Source: Mercenaria mercenaria (taxonomy: Eukaryota; Mollusca; Bivalvia; Venerida; Veneridae). From it: DNA of 64,000 bases. The notes below the pieces were generated by a model that saw nothing but the letters and a program-made list of their open reading frames with translations, did not search any database and was not told where the DNA came from. The position numbers and the translations under genes are program-made. The stretch is taken from assembly GCF_021730395.1 (NCBI RefSeq), contig NC_069362.1, forward strand, positions 86,072,001-86,136,000. The letters are read 5' to 3'. Positions 45,767 through 57,400 of the stretch are shown one piece after another. Each line of letters begins with the position of its first letter. The first letter of the stretch is position 1.

Positions 45767-46080
45767 ACCTTCGAGTACTTGTTGATCATCACTGTGAGTT
45801 CCAGCCTATAAACAGGGGATGGTTTCGTTCAAATGAAACGACGATTCGTGTTTGAAACAGTTGAAACAGTATTCGGATGGCTCGTTTGCTTTTCGTTAAC
45901 CACAAATACAGAAATATAGTGGATGCCGTTCGGCATTCTATTAGCTGTATTTCCGGGGAAAAATGACATACTTCTAGACAAAATCCAGGAATTCGATAAT
46001 AATTTGTTTTCAGCCTCATATTTTTGTTACAAATCTCAACAATTTACATTTTAATCACGGTAACTTAGAAAGTAGTTTAT

Positions 46081-47394
46081 GGACCGAAAACGTCAGGCGA
46101 AACTGCATTAATCAAGTCAGTGTTTAAGTTTAATAACGGTCCATCAGCCCTTTCAGGCATAATGAATCGAAACTACATTAATCTTAACCTAACCTAAATG
46201 TAGTAAATTGTTTCCCGTCTCCATGTTTTGACTTTATTTCCATCAAAAGGGCTTGGTGCATAAGAGTATATATGCTGTCATTAAATGAAATATGCCAATG
46301 TAAACTTAGATACTATATCTGAATTTCTACCGTTCAATTTTTTCATTTGTCTTAATAAAATGTTTGTTTAACTTCTATATTTCTTAATTTCAAAATTTCC
46401 CGAACGGGAAATGTTGCTTTCCAATAGGGAAACATAGGTATGTGTGTTTACATTGAATTGCATAAAGCCAGAGTTATGACCCCTTTTCCACTCAGAAAAT
46501 CTTCAGATTTTTCTCCAGGTCCGTATGAAGCTTTTAATGATGCATACTATTGCATAAAATCATTTTTGGCAGGTATAATTTTAAGCAGCATAAAATTAAA
46601 AACAAGAACTGCCTAGCTGTGTACGAGTATAAACTGCGTATTTGTCAGAAGTAAGTGTTGAATCATCAAGCAAAGCAATGTTAAAAAGTGTTTTCTTAGT
46701 GTTATTTGTGTAACTTAAAGTGAAGCAGTTCAATATAAATCTATATAATGAGCTTCTCAATCGGGAAGTTAAGTTTCCAATGCGGGAAATTTTGAAATTG
46801 AGTAATTTCAATGTTGAATAAATTTTCTATTAAGATATTTTTTTTTTAAATTGAATGTGTAGAAATGTACACATATTTCTCAAGTTTACAATGGTGTATT
46901 TCATTTATTAATGATGTCATGCATATTCTTATGCACTGGGTCTTTTGAATAAAACAAGTGAAAAAAAAGTGATTTTACTTCCCGTACGGGATGCAAATTA
47001 CTATATTTAGTATCAAGTTTCCCGTCAGGAAGTAGGTAAAATCCCAGTGGTTGGCTTCCCGAACGGGGAGTTTCCCCTACTGCTCTGGAATAGAATTTAT
47101 ATTTGTGTACTATTTTTGTCAGTAAATTATCTCAAATATACATCTGTGTCTGTGCTGCAAAGTTATTCTACACATTTTTGTCTTAGTTTTGAAAGCAACC
47201 TAATATCAATTTTAAAAATTAGTTTTCTATTTTGCTTTATGTACTCTACACTAACATTTACATTATTGACCTGACCGGTACCTGCTATATACCTGTCTGA
47301 GGCAATTGTTGCCTTTCTTTGTACTCACAAGCATTAATTTATTCATATTAACAAAAAGAACAAGGAAAAACTAGAAAATGCTTTTGTAAAAAAG
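46081..47394. other. Gene-free stretch with TTCCCGAACGGGAA palindromes
   Basis: The motifs TTTCCCGAACGGGAAA (46395), ATCGGGAAGTTAAGTTTCCAATGCGGG halves (46759-46790), TTCCCGTACGGGA (46979), TTTCCCGTCAGGAAG (47021) and TTCCCGAACGGGGA (47053) occur within 700 bases. No exon is recognised. Confidence 0.5.
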
Positions 47395-48495
47395 CGCATG
47401 TCTCCCCCAATGCAAAGTCCTATAGGCAAGAAGTGTATAGGGGTCAGGAGCGAAAGTCAAAGAGACACTGATGGTTGGCTGCAATAGGGATCATCTACTT
47501 GGCATGTCCAGTCATCCCGCTAAATTTCAACACTCGTGGCCTAGTGGTTCTCAAGTCACTGTTCAGGCTCCTGTGACCTTGACCTTTGATCAAGTGATCT
47601 CAAAATAAATAGGGGTCATCTACTCTGCATGTCCAATCATCCTATTAAGTTTCAACATTGTAGGTCAAGTGGTTCTCAAGTTATTTCCAAAAAATGATTT
47701 TACATGAACACGCCACTGTGACCTTGACCTTTCACAGAGTGACCCCAAAATCGTTAGGGGTCATCTACTCTTTATGACCAATCATCCTATGAAGTTTCAA
47801 CATTCTGGGTCAAGTGGTTCTCAAGTTACTGACCGGAAATGGTTTTCAATGTTCAGGCCCCTGTGACCTTGACCTTTAATGGAGTGACCCCAAAATCGAT
47901 AGGGGTCATCTACTTTGCATGTACAATCATCCTATGAAGTTTCAACATTCTGGGTCAAGTGGTTCTCTAGTTATTGATCAGAAATGGTTTTCAATGTTCA
48001 GGCCCCTGTGACCTTGACCTTTGACGGAGTGACCCCAAAATAAATAGGGATCATCTACTTTTCATGACCAATCATCCTATGAAGTTTCAACATTCTGGGT
48101 CAAGTGGTTCTCTAGTTATTGATCGGAAATGGTTTTCAATGTTCTGGCCCCTGTGACCTCGACCTTTGACGGAGTGACCCCTAAATCAATAGGGGCCATC
48201 TACTCTTATGACCAATCATCCTATGAAGTTTCAACATTCTGGGTCAAGTGGTTCTCTAGTTATTGATCGGAATTGGTTTTCAATGTTCAGGCCCCTGTGA
48301 CCTTGACCTTTGATGGAGTGACCCCAAAAACAATAGGGTTCGTCTACTCCAGCAGCCCTACAACCCTATGAAGTTTGAAGGTTCTAGGTCAAATGGTTCT
48401 CCAGTTATTGCTCGGAAATGAAGTGTGACGTACGGACGGACGGACGGACGGACAGGGCAAAAACAATATGTCTCCTGGGGGAGACATAATATCCA
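47395..48495 (+). mobile_element. Tandem-repeat/hairpin element, TATGTCTCCCCCA ends, about 145-bp units
   Basis: The left end is CATGTCTCCCCCAATG; the right end is the hairpin TATGTCTCCTGGGGGAGACA followed by TAATA. Between them, units of about 145-150 bases are marked by CTGTGACCTTGACCTTTGA and ATCATCCTATGAAGTTTCAA (about six to seven copies). A GGACGGACGGACGGACGG tract lies at 48433-48455, just before the right hairpin. It is the clearest sister in layout to 3438-4976. Confidence 0.85.
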
Positions 48496-48544
48496 ACAGG
48501 GAAAGCCACGTTCCAAAAACGCAGCCTTCCCAAACGTCAAAGTC

Positions 48545-48632
48545 AGCACGCGGACGCGCACACAACCAACACACACACACACTCACACAAAGCAAACTCG
48601 GCAACACACACCCACACACAATGCAAACACAA
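48545..48632. repeat. CA-rich microsatellite
   Basis: Interrupted CACACA sequence. The following 48640-48790 is an unclassified interspersed repeat (CCACCACTGGGACGCTTAAT), also seen in part at 36840. Confidence 0.8.
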
Positions 48633-48799
48633 ACATAACGAGCAATTAAAGGAACATAGTGGGGCACCGCCTTGGAACGGTCAATGGCAAAACCACCACT
48701 GGGACGCTTAATCCGGTTTATGGTGCACCTAACCTCGCTCTTACCCCCACAATGTTCCAAAGTCACAGGACTGTGTAAATAAAAGGTATCCCTGCCAGG

Positions 48800-50029
48800 T
48801 GAAACCCTAACATATATGCAATAGTAACAGAAGGCATGTTATGTAAAACACGCACAAAAAACTTTCACATAAATAAGTTGGTAAAATAGTATTTTGCTAA
48901 TTTGAGAGGTTTGGAAGTCCATTTCTGAGCTTTATGTCCTTTTTATTACTTCTTTTACATTTTAGATCCTGTTTTAAATATATAATTTATGGCTGCATTC
49001 AAACAAAGGGGGTGGGGAGGGGGCAACATTCATTCATATTTTTGCATATAAACAAAGGAAAACAGCTTTTATACATAACTGTTTAGTATCAAAGAATAAA
49101 AGTAACATCAGAAAAGATAATGTTTATTAGCAATTCGGACAATATATTCAATATGTCTTGTATATTATCGAGAGAGAGAAAAAACAACAATTAAGTGTCC
49201 AGTAGTGAATCCATAAAACGATTCATAGTACTTTGAATTTTGTCTCAATATAGATGTCAGGATTATATGAGTGTATATATTTTTATTTTTCTGTTCCAAT
49301 TAACATCCCTTTTACGCGATGTAAACAATTATTTCACCATTTTCAAATATTTTTTGCGGCAATCTTGGATTTTGGCAACCATTTCGATTTTTCAATATTA
49401 ATTGTAGACTCATTTGATGCGTAGTATAATATTCCATACTATACCAATGTCCAAGGTTTTGTTGGTTTTTTTTTGGCGTAATACGCACTTGTTTCAAATT
49501 GCCAAATTCTTACAAAAAAAAAAATGAATTATGGCTGCCGTCTTGTATTTTGGCAGTCATTTTGGATTTCCGCAAACCACTTCCCAGACTTAAAAGAAGC
49601 GTATTATATTTATCTACAACCGTGTCAAGTTCCATGCTTTTCACAGGAGGCGCACAATTTGCCTTTTTATGCACGGATTTCTTGTGAACTTGGTCAGTAA
49701 TTTGCAAACTAAATTGCACGCAACTGAACCGCTGAGTTTGTTCAGTACAATAATTACATGTTGTTTGTTAAATTTAAAGTTCCTCGGTTGTCTCAATAGT
49801 CGCTACTTGATTTCCAAGATTTTATTTACAATCTGCACAAGTCCCACAATAATGGGAAACATCAGCATAGCACACAATATAACGTCATGATAAAACATCA
49901 CGTGTAACAATGGAAAACGGCTACTTAATTGTAGTTAATTAACAAGTATAATGTGTAGCCTTTGTGTTTTATACAGAATTAATATAATCATTTGAACAAC
50001 ATATCAATTTACAAGAAGAAAAAAAAAAG
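48800..50029. other. Gene-free AT-rich stretch
   Basis: Contains a few TTTTGGCA(A/G)(C/T)CATTT motifs (49373, 49550), of the kind seen in the copy A TIR element. No gene is recognised. Confidence 0.35.
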
Positions 50030-50225
50030 AAACTTCAGACTGAAATGAAATGAAAGTGATAATTACGTTACAAGTTGGAAACTTCAGACTGAAATGAAAT
50101 GAAAGTGATAATTACGTTACGAGTTGGAAACTTCAGACTGAAATGAAATGAAAGTGATAATTACGTTACGAGTTGGAAACATCAGACTGAAATGAAATGA
50201 AAGTGATAATTCCATTACGAGTTGG
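50030..50225. repeat. 49-bp tandem repeat, four copies
   Basis: Unit GAAACTTCAGACTGAAATGA, then AATGAAAGTGATAATTACGT, then TACGAGTTG. Copies are nearly identical. A single copy of the same unit lies at 20386-20431. Confidence 0.92.
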
Positions 50226-50325
50226 ACTACACTACACTACACTACACTACACTTCACTACACTACACTACACTACACTACACTACACTACACTACACTAC
50301 AATATAATACAATACAATACAATAT
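50226..50325. repeat. CTACA/ATACA pentanucleotide microsatellite
   Basis: ACTACACTACACTACAC runs into AATACAATACAATATAAAT. On the minus strand this is the repetitive 3' tail of the LINE fragment 50326-51312. Confidence 0.85.
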
Positions 50326-51312
50326 AAATTTTATTTACTGTCGGTATGGTATAACAAATCAACATTAGCTATGAATAGCAATTGACCGACTCATTTAACA
50401 AATATATAACAATTAATACACAATTTTAGTATGAGTAAAAAGCATTTGCACACATATTATTGAAGCAAAACAGTGTAATAGCACAGAAAACCCGAGGTAC
50501 TGGTGCTAAGCTTGATCGTAGCATAAAACTTGCCTTAAGATAAACATGGGATAAAAAACTGAAGATGAAAAACAGCACAAGTGTGTCTAAATTAAGAAAG
50601 TACTAAAACACCTATCTATTTAAATTAGATTCAAGGTGACCTGAGTAGCACCAGCATCTCGTTAGTTGCAGCAAACATAGCGTTATATAGCATGCATACA
50701 ATCATAAAGCATAACACAAGTAATGCAGGTACAACAAAGAAGCAAGGAAAATCCTGTAATAAAAGACTATTAGAAATACTATGCATAGATAAAAGAAAGC
50801 ACAACAAAATAAAAATCAGCAAATGCAAGATAAAAATAAGCATATAACAGAGGTTAACTCAAAACAGCACATAAAGAGCATCTGCAACTCTGTCCGCTCC
50901 AGGCATTGACCAGACTCCGGAACTGACTCCGGTTTGTTTCTTCGTGGAAATGCTGAGAGAGTGAGTTCCAAAGTCTGGGCGCTGCCGAGAGGAAAGTGTT
51001 TAGGCCATACCTTATGGTTCTAACTAGTGGAACCTCTGCAGTGTTGCTGTAACTAAAAGATTATGAATTTGTTTTTACTGTAATCAGGTCATGAAGATAT
51101 ACTGGAGCATGTTTGTTAATAATCTTAAATGTTTCTAAGGCAACAGTTCTTAATCTTCTAATCTTTAAAGTTGGTAGGTGGGAATAGAGATGTATAGCTT
51201 GATGTATAATCATTGTAAATAAACCGTAAAACTCTTTCTTGAATTTTCTCTATTTTGTTTGTATTTACTCCACCACAAAAATGCCAAGTTAAGGGGCAGA
51301 AGTTGAAATAAA
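50326..51312 (-). pseudogene. LINE 3' fragment (ORF2 C-terminus and 3' UTR)
   Basis: Minus-strand frames give LTWHFCGGVNTNKIEKIQER, then VLRFIYNDYTSSYTSLFPPT, RLRTVALETFKIINKHAPVY and LHDLITVK. This is the standard C-terminal segment of a Jockey/CR1-group LINE ORF2. Frame shifts break it up. It ends in a TTGTA-type repeat tail. Confidence 0.8.
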
Positions 51313-51319
51313 TAGTGTG

Positions 51320-54300
51320 GCATTGGTCTGCTGATGCGTCAAGTGTGGTGTGCTGTGTGTTGTGTGCTTGTCAACTTGAGAACTGCAGGGGACTCGGAGG
51401 AGATCTGCCCCCAGACATGTGGCATGCTAGGCCCACCGGTGTGTGGACACGCCCTGATGCCTATGAACAGACCCCCAGCTATGGGACAAATAGCTCCTAT
51501 GTTCCCAGGATAGGGTTTTAACTCGGAACTAAGGGTGAGGTAACCCCGAAAGAAACCTAGAGAGTTGAAGACAGAGGTGCTGGGCCATTGGCACTCGCTT
51601 AACGAACAACAGCACCATGCAATATCGCTATGACTACACAGCCATCCGGTATTCAACAATGTGGTGCTGAATCTTTGAAGTCCCTCCAGGGGGATTCAGT
51701 GCCGGGCTCTGAGCCTCGACAGAGTCCACCCACAACTACTGGGGGTCCCTCCTTCAATCCACAACATGCAAAGAGAAGGAGGAGGAACATACCAAGGAGT
51801 AGAACCAATCCGCATCAACCTTTCAGGCTGATGCATTGGAATGCGGAGGGTGTCTTCAACAAGAAAGCTGAACTTGAACATATCCTCCATGAGAAAGACA
51901 TCAATGTCTGTTGTATTCAGGAAACTCACCTACAGCCGGAGAAATCCTTCAAAGTCAGAGGATACCAGTGTTTTCGCTGTGACAGAATTGGCAGACGAAA
52001 AGGAGGCATCATGACATTGGTAAGGAACAACATCAGTTCTGTCCAGACCAACACGCATATGGATGACTCTGAGTTCCAAGTTCTGAGCCTCAGAAAGAAC
52101 GAGTTAAATTTGAAACTTGTGAACATATACTCTCCAAGTGACAAAGCTCTGTCCCTTGACAAAGTTACAACTGATGAAACCAGGTTCATCATTGTAGGAG
52201 ACTTCAACAGTCACTAACAAAGCTGGGGATATGACCACCTGGATAAACGTGGAGAGGAAGTGGAGACCTGGCAAGATGATAACAAGCTAAACCTCATCAA
52301 CAAGCCAGATGATCCCCCAACCTTTTACTCCAGAAGCTGGCGAAGAACATCAACCCCTGATCTTGCTTTATGTACTGATGACATACATGGACCTGTCAAG
52401 CGGGAAGTCAATTAACAACTAGGAGGTAGCGACCATCGCCCAATCCAACTTACTATGGACCGTATCGCCTCTAATTCACCTAACATCCCCAGATGGAACT
52501 ACAAGAAGGCCAGGTGGACCTTTTACCAAAGTCTGAGTGATGAGCTCTGTAAAGACATTAGAGTGGAAGGTAGAGACATCAACCGGGTTGTCAAAGACTT
52601 TAACGCCAGTATACTTAAGGCTGCTTACAGCGCCATTCCAAGGGGAGCAAGAAAGGACTATAAGCCCTACTGGAGTGATGAGTTGGAGAATCTACAGGCA
52701 AAGTTATCAGAAGCCAGGGAGGAAGCAGAAAACAATCCCTCACAAGAAAGTAACCTCATTCTACAGCAAGCCAAGGCAAAATTCCTTTAGGCACAAACGG
52801 GAAGCACAGGGTAAGAGCTGGAGAAACAAAACAGCCTCGTTCAACCTAGAGCGGGATGGCTAAAAGCTGTGGAGATTGACGAGACAGCTGAACGATGAAG
52901 AAACAGGAAGAGGCTCAGTAACATTGGAAGAGAATTGTGAACTGTTGACGGGTAAACAAGCAGCAAACACTTTAGTCACAAATGAAATGCTGACCCATCT
53001 AGGCACTGCAGCAATTTGCAAACTCCTGGAAATTTACAACTACAGCTGGACACAAGGACTGCTTCCTCAGATCTGGAAAGAGGCAGTTCTGATCCCCATC
53101 CACAAGAAAGGGAAGGGTCCAAAGAAGGCTGCAAGCTTTCGCCCAATCAGCCTTACCAGCTGTGTTGGAAAGACCATGGAGAGGATTGTGAATGCACGTC
53201 TGAAGTGGTACATGGAGACTAACAACCTATTCGCAACGCAACAAGCTGGCTTCAGACAATTTCGCTCCACTGAGGACCAGACCACTTGTATATCGCAAGA
53301 GATAGAGAACGCCTTCCAAGAGCAGAAAGTTGTGCTTACAGCATGGATTGATCTGCAGAGGGCGTTTGACAAAGTCTGGACTGATGGACTCCTCGTCAAG
53401 CTGATGAGGACTGGAGTAGGAGGTCACATGCTGAGGTGGATTAAGTCATACCTCCACAACAGGAGAGCAAGAGTCAATTTAGAACATGCCAGCAGTAGGA
53501 AGTTCCTGTTGCGTCATGGTGTCCCACAAGGCGGAGTCTTATCCCCTACACTCTTCTTGCTTTTCATCAATGATATGGTGTCTGAGCTACCGAAAGGAGT
53601 TAAGGCTGCTCTCTACGCTGACGATCTGGTGTTATCGTGGAAGGAAGAACATGCCACTACAGGATGCAAGAAGCCATCAACAAGCTTTCAGCTTGGGCTG
53701 AAGATTAGTGTGTATCGATCAATACAGAGAAATTGTCCACCACACTATTCTCCTTGTCGTAAAAGCACAGGGCGGGTAAAATCAATTAGTCAAGCAGAAG
53801 GGAAGGTCCGTAGGAAGCTTGCCATGATGCGCAAACTTGCTGGAACAACGTGGGGAGCCAATGAGCAAATATTAAAGACAGTATATCAGGGAACAGTGAG
53901 ACCCCATTTAGAGTATAGCTCAACTGCCTGGTCCACTACTGCCAAAACTAACCAACAGGCTTTAGACAAGGTTCAGAACCAAGCATTGCGGATCATGACA
54001 GGTGCTACAAAGTCTACACCGATCTCCTTCATGGAGAAGTTAACAGGCACACAGCCGTTACAAGACAGAAGACATGCAAAGATTTTGCTTCAAGCAGAGA
54101 AGTTCAGGTCTTTTCAAGACCATCCCATGAAAGCCAAGTTAGATGGCTACACAAAGAATCGGCTCAAACGTAACAGCTTCGTACATGAGGCAAAGAAACT
54201 CAACCGAGAGTTCAAAACTGAGCTAAGCATACCAACGACTCCCCTAGGTAGTGAAGACAAGAGGGAAGCAAGAGGATGAAGGCATTCGGAAGAGCCTCAC

Positions 54301-54663
54301 ACTTGCTATGATCAATGAAGACTATCCTCCGGAATCATGGACTCATGTCTATACAGACGGATCAGCCACATACGCCGTCAAAGATGGAGGAGCAGGAGTT
54401 TTCATTCAATACCCATCTAGCAAGAGAGAAACACTACATGCAGCCACAGGAAAACACTGCAGCAATTACAAGGCAGAGACTGAAGCACTCATGAAGGCCG
54501 TCTCAATGGTTGAAGACTCGGCAGAAGAAAGCTCCTCAGTCGTCTTTCTCACAGATGCACTGTCTGTCATGGAAGCTCTGATCAACAATAAAGTTCCGCA
54601 GCTAGCCAGGAGAATGCAGAGCCTGTGTATAACCTGCAAAGTAGCACTTCAGTGGATTCCGTA
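51320..54663 (+). mobile_element. RNase H-bearing LINE (I/Jockey-like), decayed, 3' end lost
   Basis: This autonomous non-LTR retrotransposon copied itself through target-primed reverse transcription. The probable 5' region is 51320-51630. The endonuclease at about 51800-52450 has LMHWNAEGVFNKKAEL, CIQETHL, IIVGDFNSH and GGSDHRPI. The RT at 52876-54279 has SFRPISLTSCVGKTMERI, TAWIDLQRAFDKVW, HGVPQGGVLSPTLF and ALYADDLVLSW. The RNase H at 54251-54663 has VYTDGSATYAVKDGGAG, NYKAETEALM and FLTDALSVMEAL. In-frame stops fall at 52215, 52413 and 52788. The RT and RNase H lie in shifted frames, so the copy is dead. It stops inside RNase H at ALQWIP, where the foldback 54664-55170 begins. Confidence 0.88.
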
Positions 54664-55170
54664 TATGAGGATAGGCTAGGATTACGGAAGTATTTAAGAG
54701 ACATCAAAAATATGTTAGGACATGCATAAATGGTGTTGTAAAATTCTTATTTCACTTTATTAAAATAGTGATTTTTGATGCCACCTTATTATTCCGTGTT
54801 ATCTATCCGCCATTTTGGGTTAGTATATAAACGCTATATTAATGGCGGCCCGCGGAAATATTATAGGAATATGAGGGTAAAGGTTATGTTTAAAAATATT
54901 CTATACTTTATTTTTTTTTATTTATAACCATATTGTATGTTATTAAAGACCATTTGTGTTAATTTGATGACAAAAATTGCAGGTATATATGAAAAATAGA
55001 TAATTCTATAATATTTCCGCGCGCCACCATTAAGATTATACTAACCCAAAACAGCGGATCGATAGCACGAAATAATAGTGAAATAAGTAATTTTACAATG
55101 TCAGTTATGCATGTCCTAACATATATTTGATGCCTCTTAAATACTTCCATAATCCTAGCCTATCCTCATA
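54664..55170. mobile_element. Foldback element, about 507 bp, abutting the LINE
   Basis: Left arm TATGAGGATAGGCTAGGATT, then ACGGAAGTATTTAAGAG; right arm CTCTTAAATACTTCCATAAT, then CCTAGCCTATCCTCATA. Inner parts also pair (TTTTGGGTTAGTATA with TATACTAACCCAAAA; GGAAATATTATAG with CTATAATATTTCC). A further hairpin, CGTAATCCTAG-AACCAGAGG-CTAGGATTACG, follows at 55196-55229, made of the same motif. Non-coding. Confidence 0.85.
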
Positions 55171-55240
55171 GGGTTGTCTAGGAATACGGAACTTCCGTAA
55201 TCCTAGAACCAGAGGCTAGGATTACGGTACCGTAATCGTA

Positions 55241-56221
55241 GCCACAGCCAAATTTAAATCTCCAATTAGCAACAAATTGCCATATTTATTTAAAGATTTG
55301 TCTAAGATAATATCACAATTACTAATGACATGCCAGTGACAGATTCTTATATTAATTCTGGAACAATGACCTCCAAGATCGCGAAGTTTGCGCTGAATAA
55401 GTAATGGACTACACTGTACGGTAAATATACGGTATGGTACGATACGGTACGGAAAATAAAACCAAATTAATAAGCAGAGGGCGCCAAAGGTCGTTCAAAA
55501 CCCGCATTGTTGCGTGTCTAGCCCAAAGGAGCTTACGGTGTTTATTGGTAATTTCTGTATACAATGCGGAATTGTTTTTGTTTTGTTTTTTGATGTGATA
55601 GTATTTTTTTCATTGGGTTGTGATAGTGTTTTTAAAATCTTGAGTACTAGAGTCGACGACTGATAATTTTCATTCAAAATTTTCAACTGCCGTTTTCCGC
55701 CATTTTGTGTGTTTCCATTTCTTTGGTTTTGTTTCCTCAAAATGAATAGTTGAATGTTTCAATAGCGCCTTGTTGTTGATTATTTCTTATAGATTGTTTC
55801 ATGTTTAATGTAAATAACATACTTGTATCATCTTTTAAGGTAAATATTGTTTTGCACGCGTTTATTTATGTTCTCCACAAAGGGAGATAACTACCGTCTC
55901 CTACTAGTCCCAGTATCTAGCTTTCCCAGGGGCGGCGAAATATGATTTTGACTTGCTTGTCCGTATTTGTAAATTGCTATTTTGTACTTGACCGTATGAT
56001 AGTTATATAGTAAATTCTGGTCAAGTTTCACTCCTCCGTACAAGCTTTGAGATGACCTGGGCAATACGGACAATTGAATTTGCCGTCCCTGTTTCCTCAA
56101 ACACAACACCAGTCTATATAGAAAAAGAAAGACCACCCTCAGTATAAAAACACCAGGAAATCTCCCTACAATATTAAAGGTCGCATTGTGAAACGATGAA
56201 CATAAGCTCTGCTCAGGTGGC
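55241..56221. other. Gene-free stretch
   Basis: Contains a short TACGGTA run (55420-55452) and, at 56178-56215, the GTGAAACGATGAACATAAGC end of the family-4 SINE. No gene is recognised. Confidence 0.35.
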
Positions 56222-56470
56222 AGCCCAGCTAGCAAACATACATGGGACCCATATGGGTTCCCATATGGGACCTATATGGGCTACCCACATGGGACCCAGA
56301 TGGGTTTTGCAAACCATTTTGGCATGGGTCCCATATGGGATATACAATATGGGACCAATGTGGGCCCCTTATGGGTCCCAGATCTTACAACCCATGTGGG
56401 ACCTTTCTGGGTCCCATGTCGTATATATATAGTATGGGCCATTTAGGGGCGTTCTGGAATTGTATGGGTC
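56222..56470. repeat. CCCATATGGG repeat element, left copy
   Basis: After CCAGCTAGCAAACATA, the sequence alternates TGGGACCCATATGGG-type palindromes (CATGGGACCCATATGGGTTC, CCATATGGGACCTATATGGG and others). The end motif recurs inverted at 60128-60147. It may be one end of a larger element reaching there, or a separate copy. Confidence 0.6.
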
Positions 56471-57400
56471 TTATTGACTGATTCATATTGTCAATTGTCC
56501 GAAATATTGTAGCTGCCCATGTAGTTGTTTCAGAATCATTATGGGCCTTTTTATCTTGATCTATTGCATTTCCAACTCACTTCATCAGATTCTTTGTAAA
56601 GGCATTCTGTAAAGTAGAAAAAATAATGTCAGTCTGAGCATTTGTCCATGAAAATTTAGACTATTTGCAAAAAAGTAAGTCGTAATTTATAGCTTTAATA
56701 TCACCTGAAATATATAAAATTGGAGTTTTTTTCATTTTTCAATTATAAAGTTTATAATTATCATTCATCATTTTCCCGTAAATTAAATAGAAATGCAAAA
56801 ACAGTTTTGATAAATAAAGTACTGATTAAACATTTAATGGAAGCATTTAAACTATTATCAACATTTTCTGAGATGTTCTCTCTAAGTTTTAGTACGAGAT
56901 ATTTTTAAGGAAATAGAATGCAGATTAAAAAAAAAGGCTAATGATGTTAAAATAGATATCTTACAAATACGTCAAGTTATTGACGAATAATTATATAATT
57001 ATTATGTTATAATAATGTTTAAAGTATTGTACTCACTTTTTCTGCATCGGTCCCTTCTGTACATAATGAATAAACTTGTTCTGTATTGCAGCTTAAACCT
57101 CCATCAAGTTAACTGAATAGTGTGTAAACCATTGGCGTGACTAATAGATAACATGTGTATAGAGAGATGGACCCTTAGTTACCATGGTTACAAACATGTA
57201 TTATAAATATTCCCAATGTCCAGTATAGCTTTCTTGAATATTTTAAAATGAATGAATATTATTATTAAAAAGTAATTACACAATTTCGAAATAGCTCAGA
57301 CAACAGTCGAATTTTGATAACAATTAGGAATAATTTCGAAGTGCAAAAAAAAAAATCATTTACTTGTATTAGTCAGTTTTCAAGATTTTGTCACCCTGGT
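56471..57400. other. Gene-free AT-rich stretch
   Basis: No exon, repeat structure or RNA gene that I can support. Confidence 0.3.

Larger units (their letters stand above)
39898..46080. repeat. Segmental duplication, copy B
   Basis: Homologous to 25400-32345 in direct orientation. Copy B lacks the 26.5-29.4 kb insertion block of copy A and the intron-1 repeat. It carries two family-3 SINEs (41500 and 45479) that copy A lacks. The first of these is in a stretch (40350-41990) without a clear counterpart in copy A. No gene other than the cGLR is recognised. Confidence 0.85.

Noticed and set aside
48389-48766. Cys-rich open frame of 125 codons
   Set aside because: It crosses the GGAC tract, the hairpin end and a CA microsatellite; the composition is that of the repeats.
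56196-56481. Met-Gly-Pro-rich open frames
   Set aside because: They are read-outs of the CCCATATGGGACC repeats.
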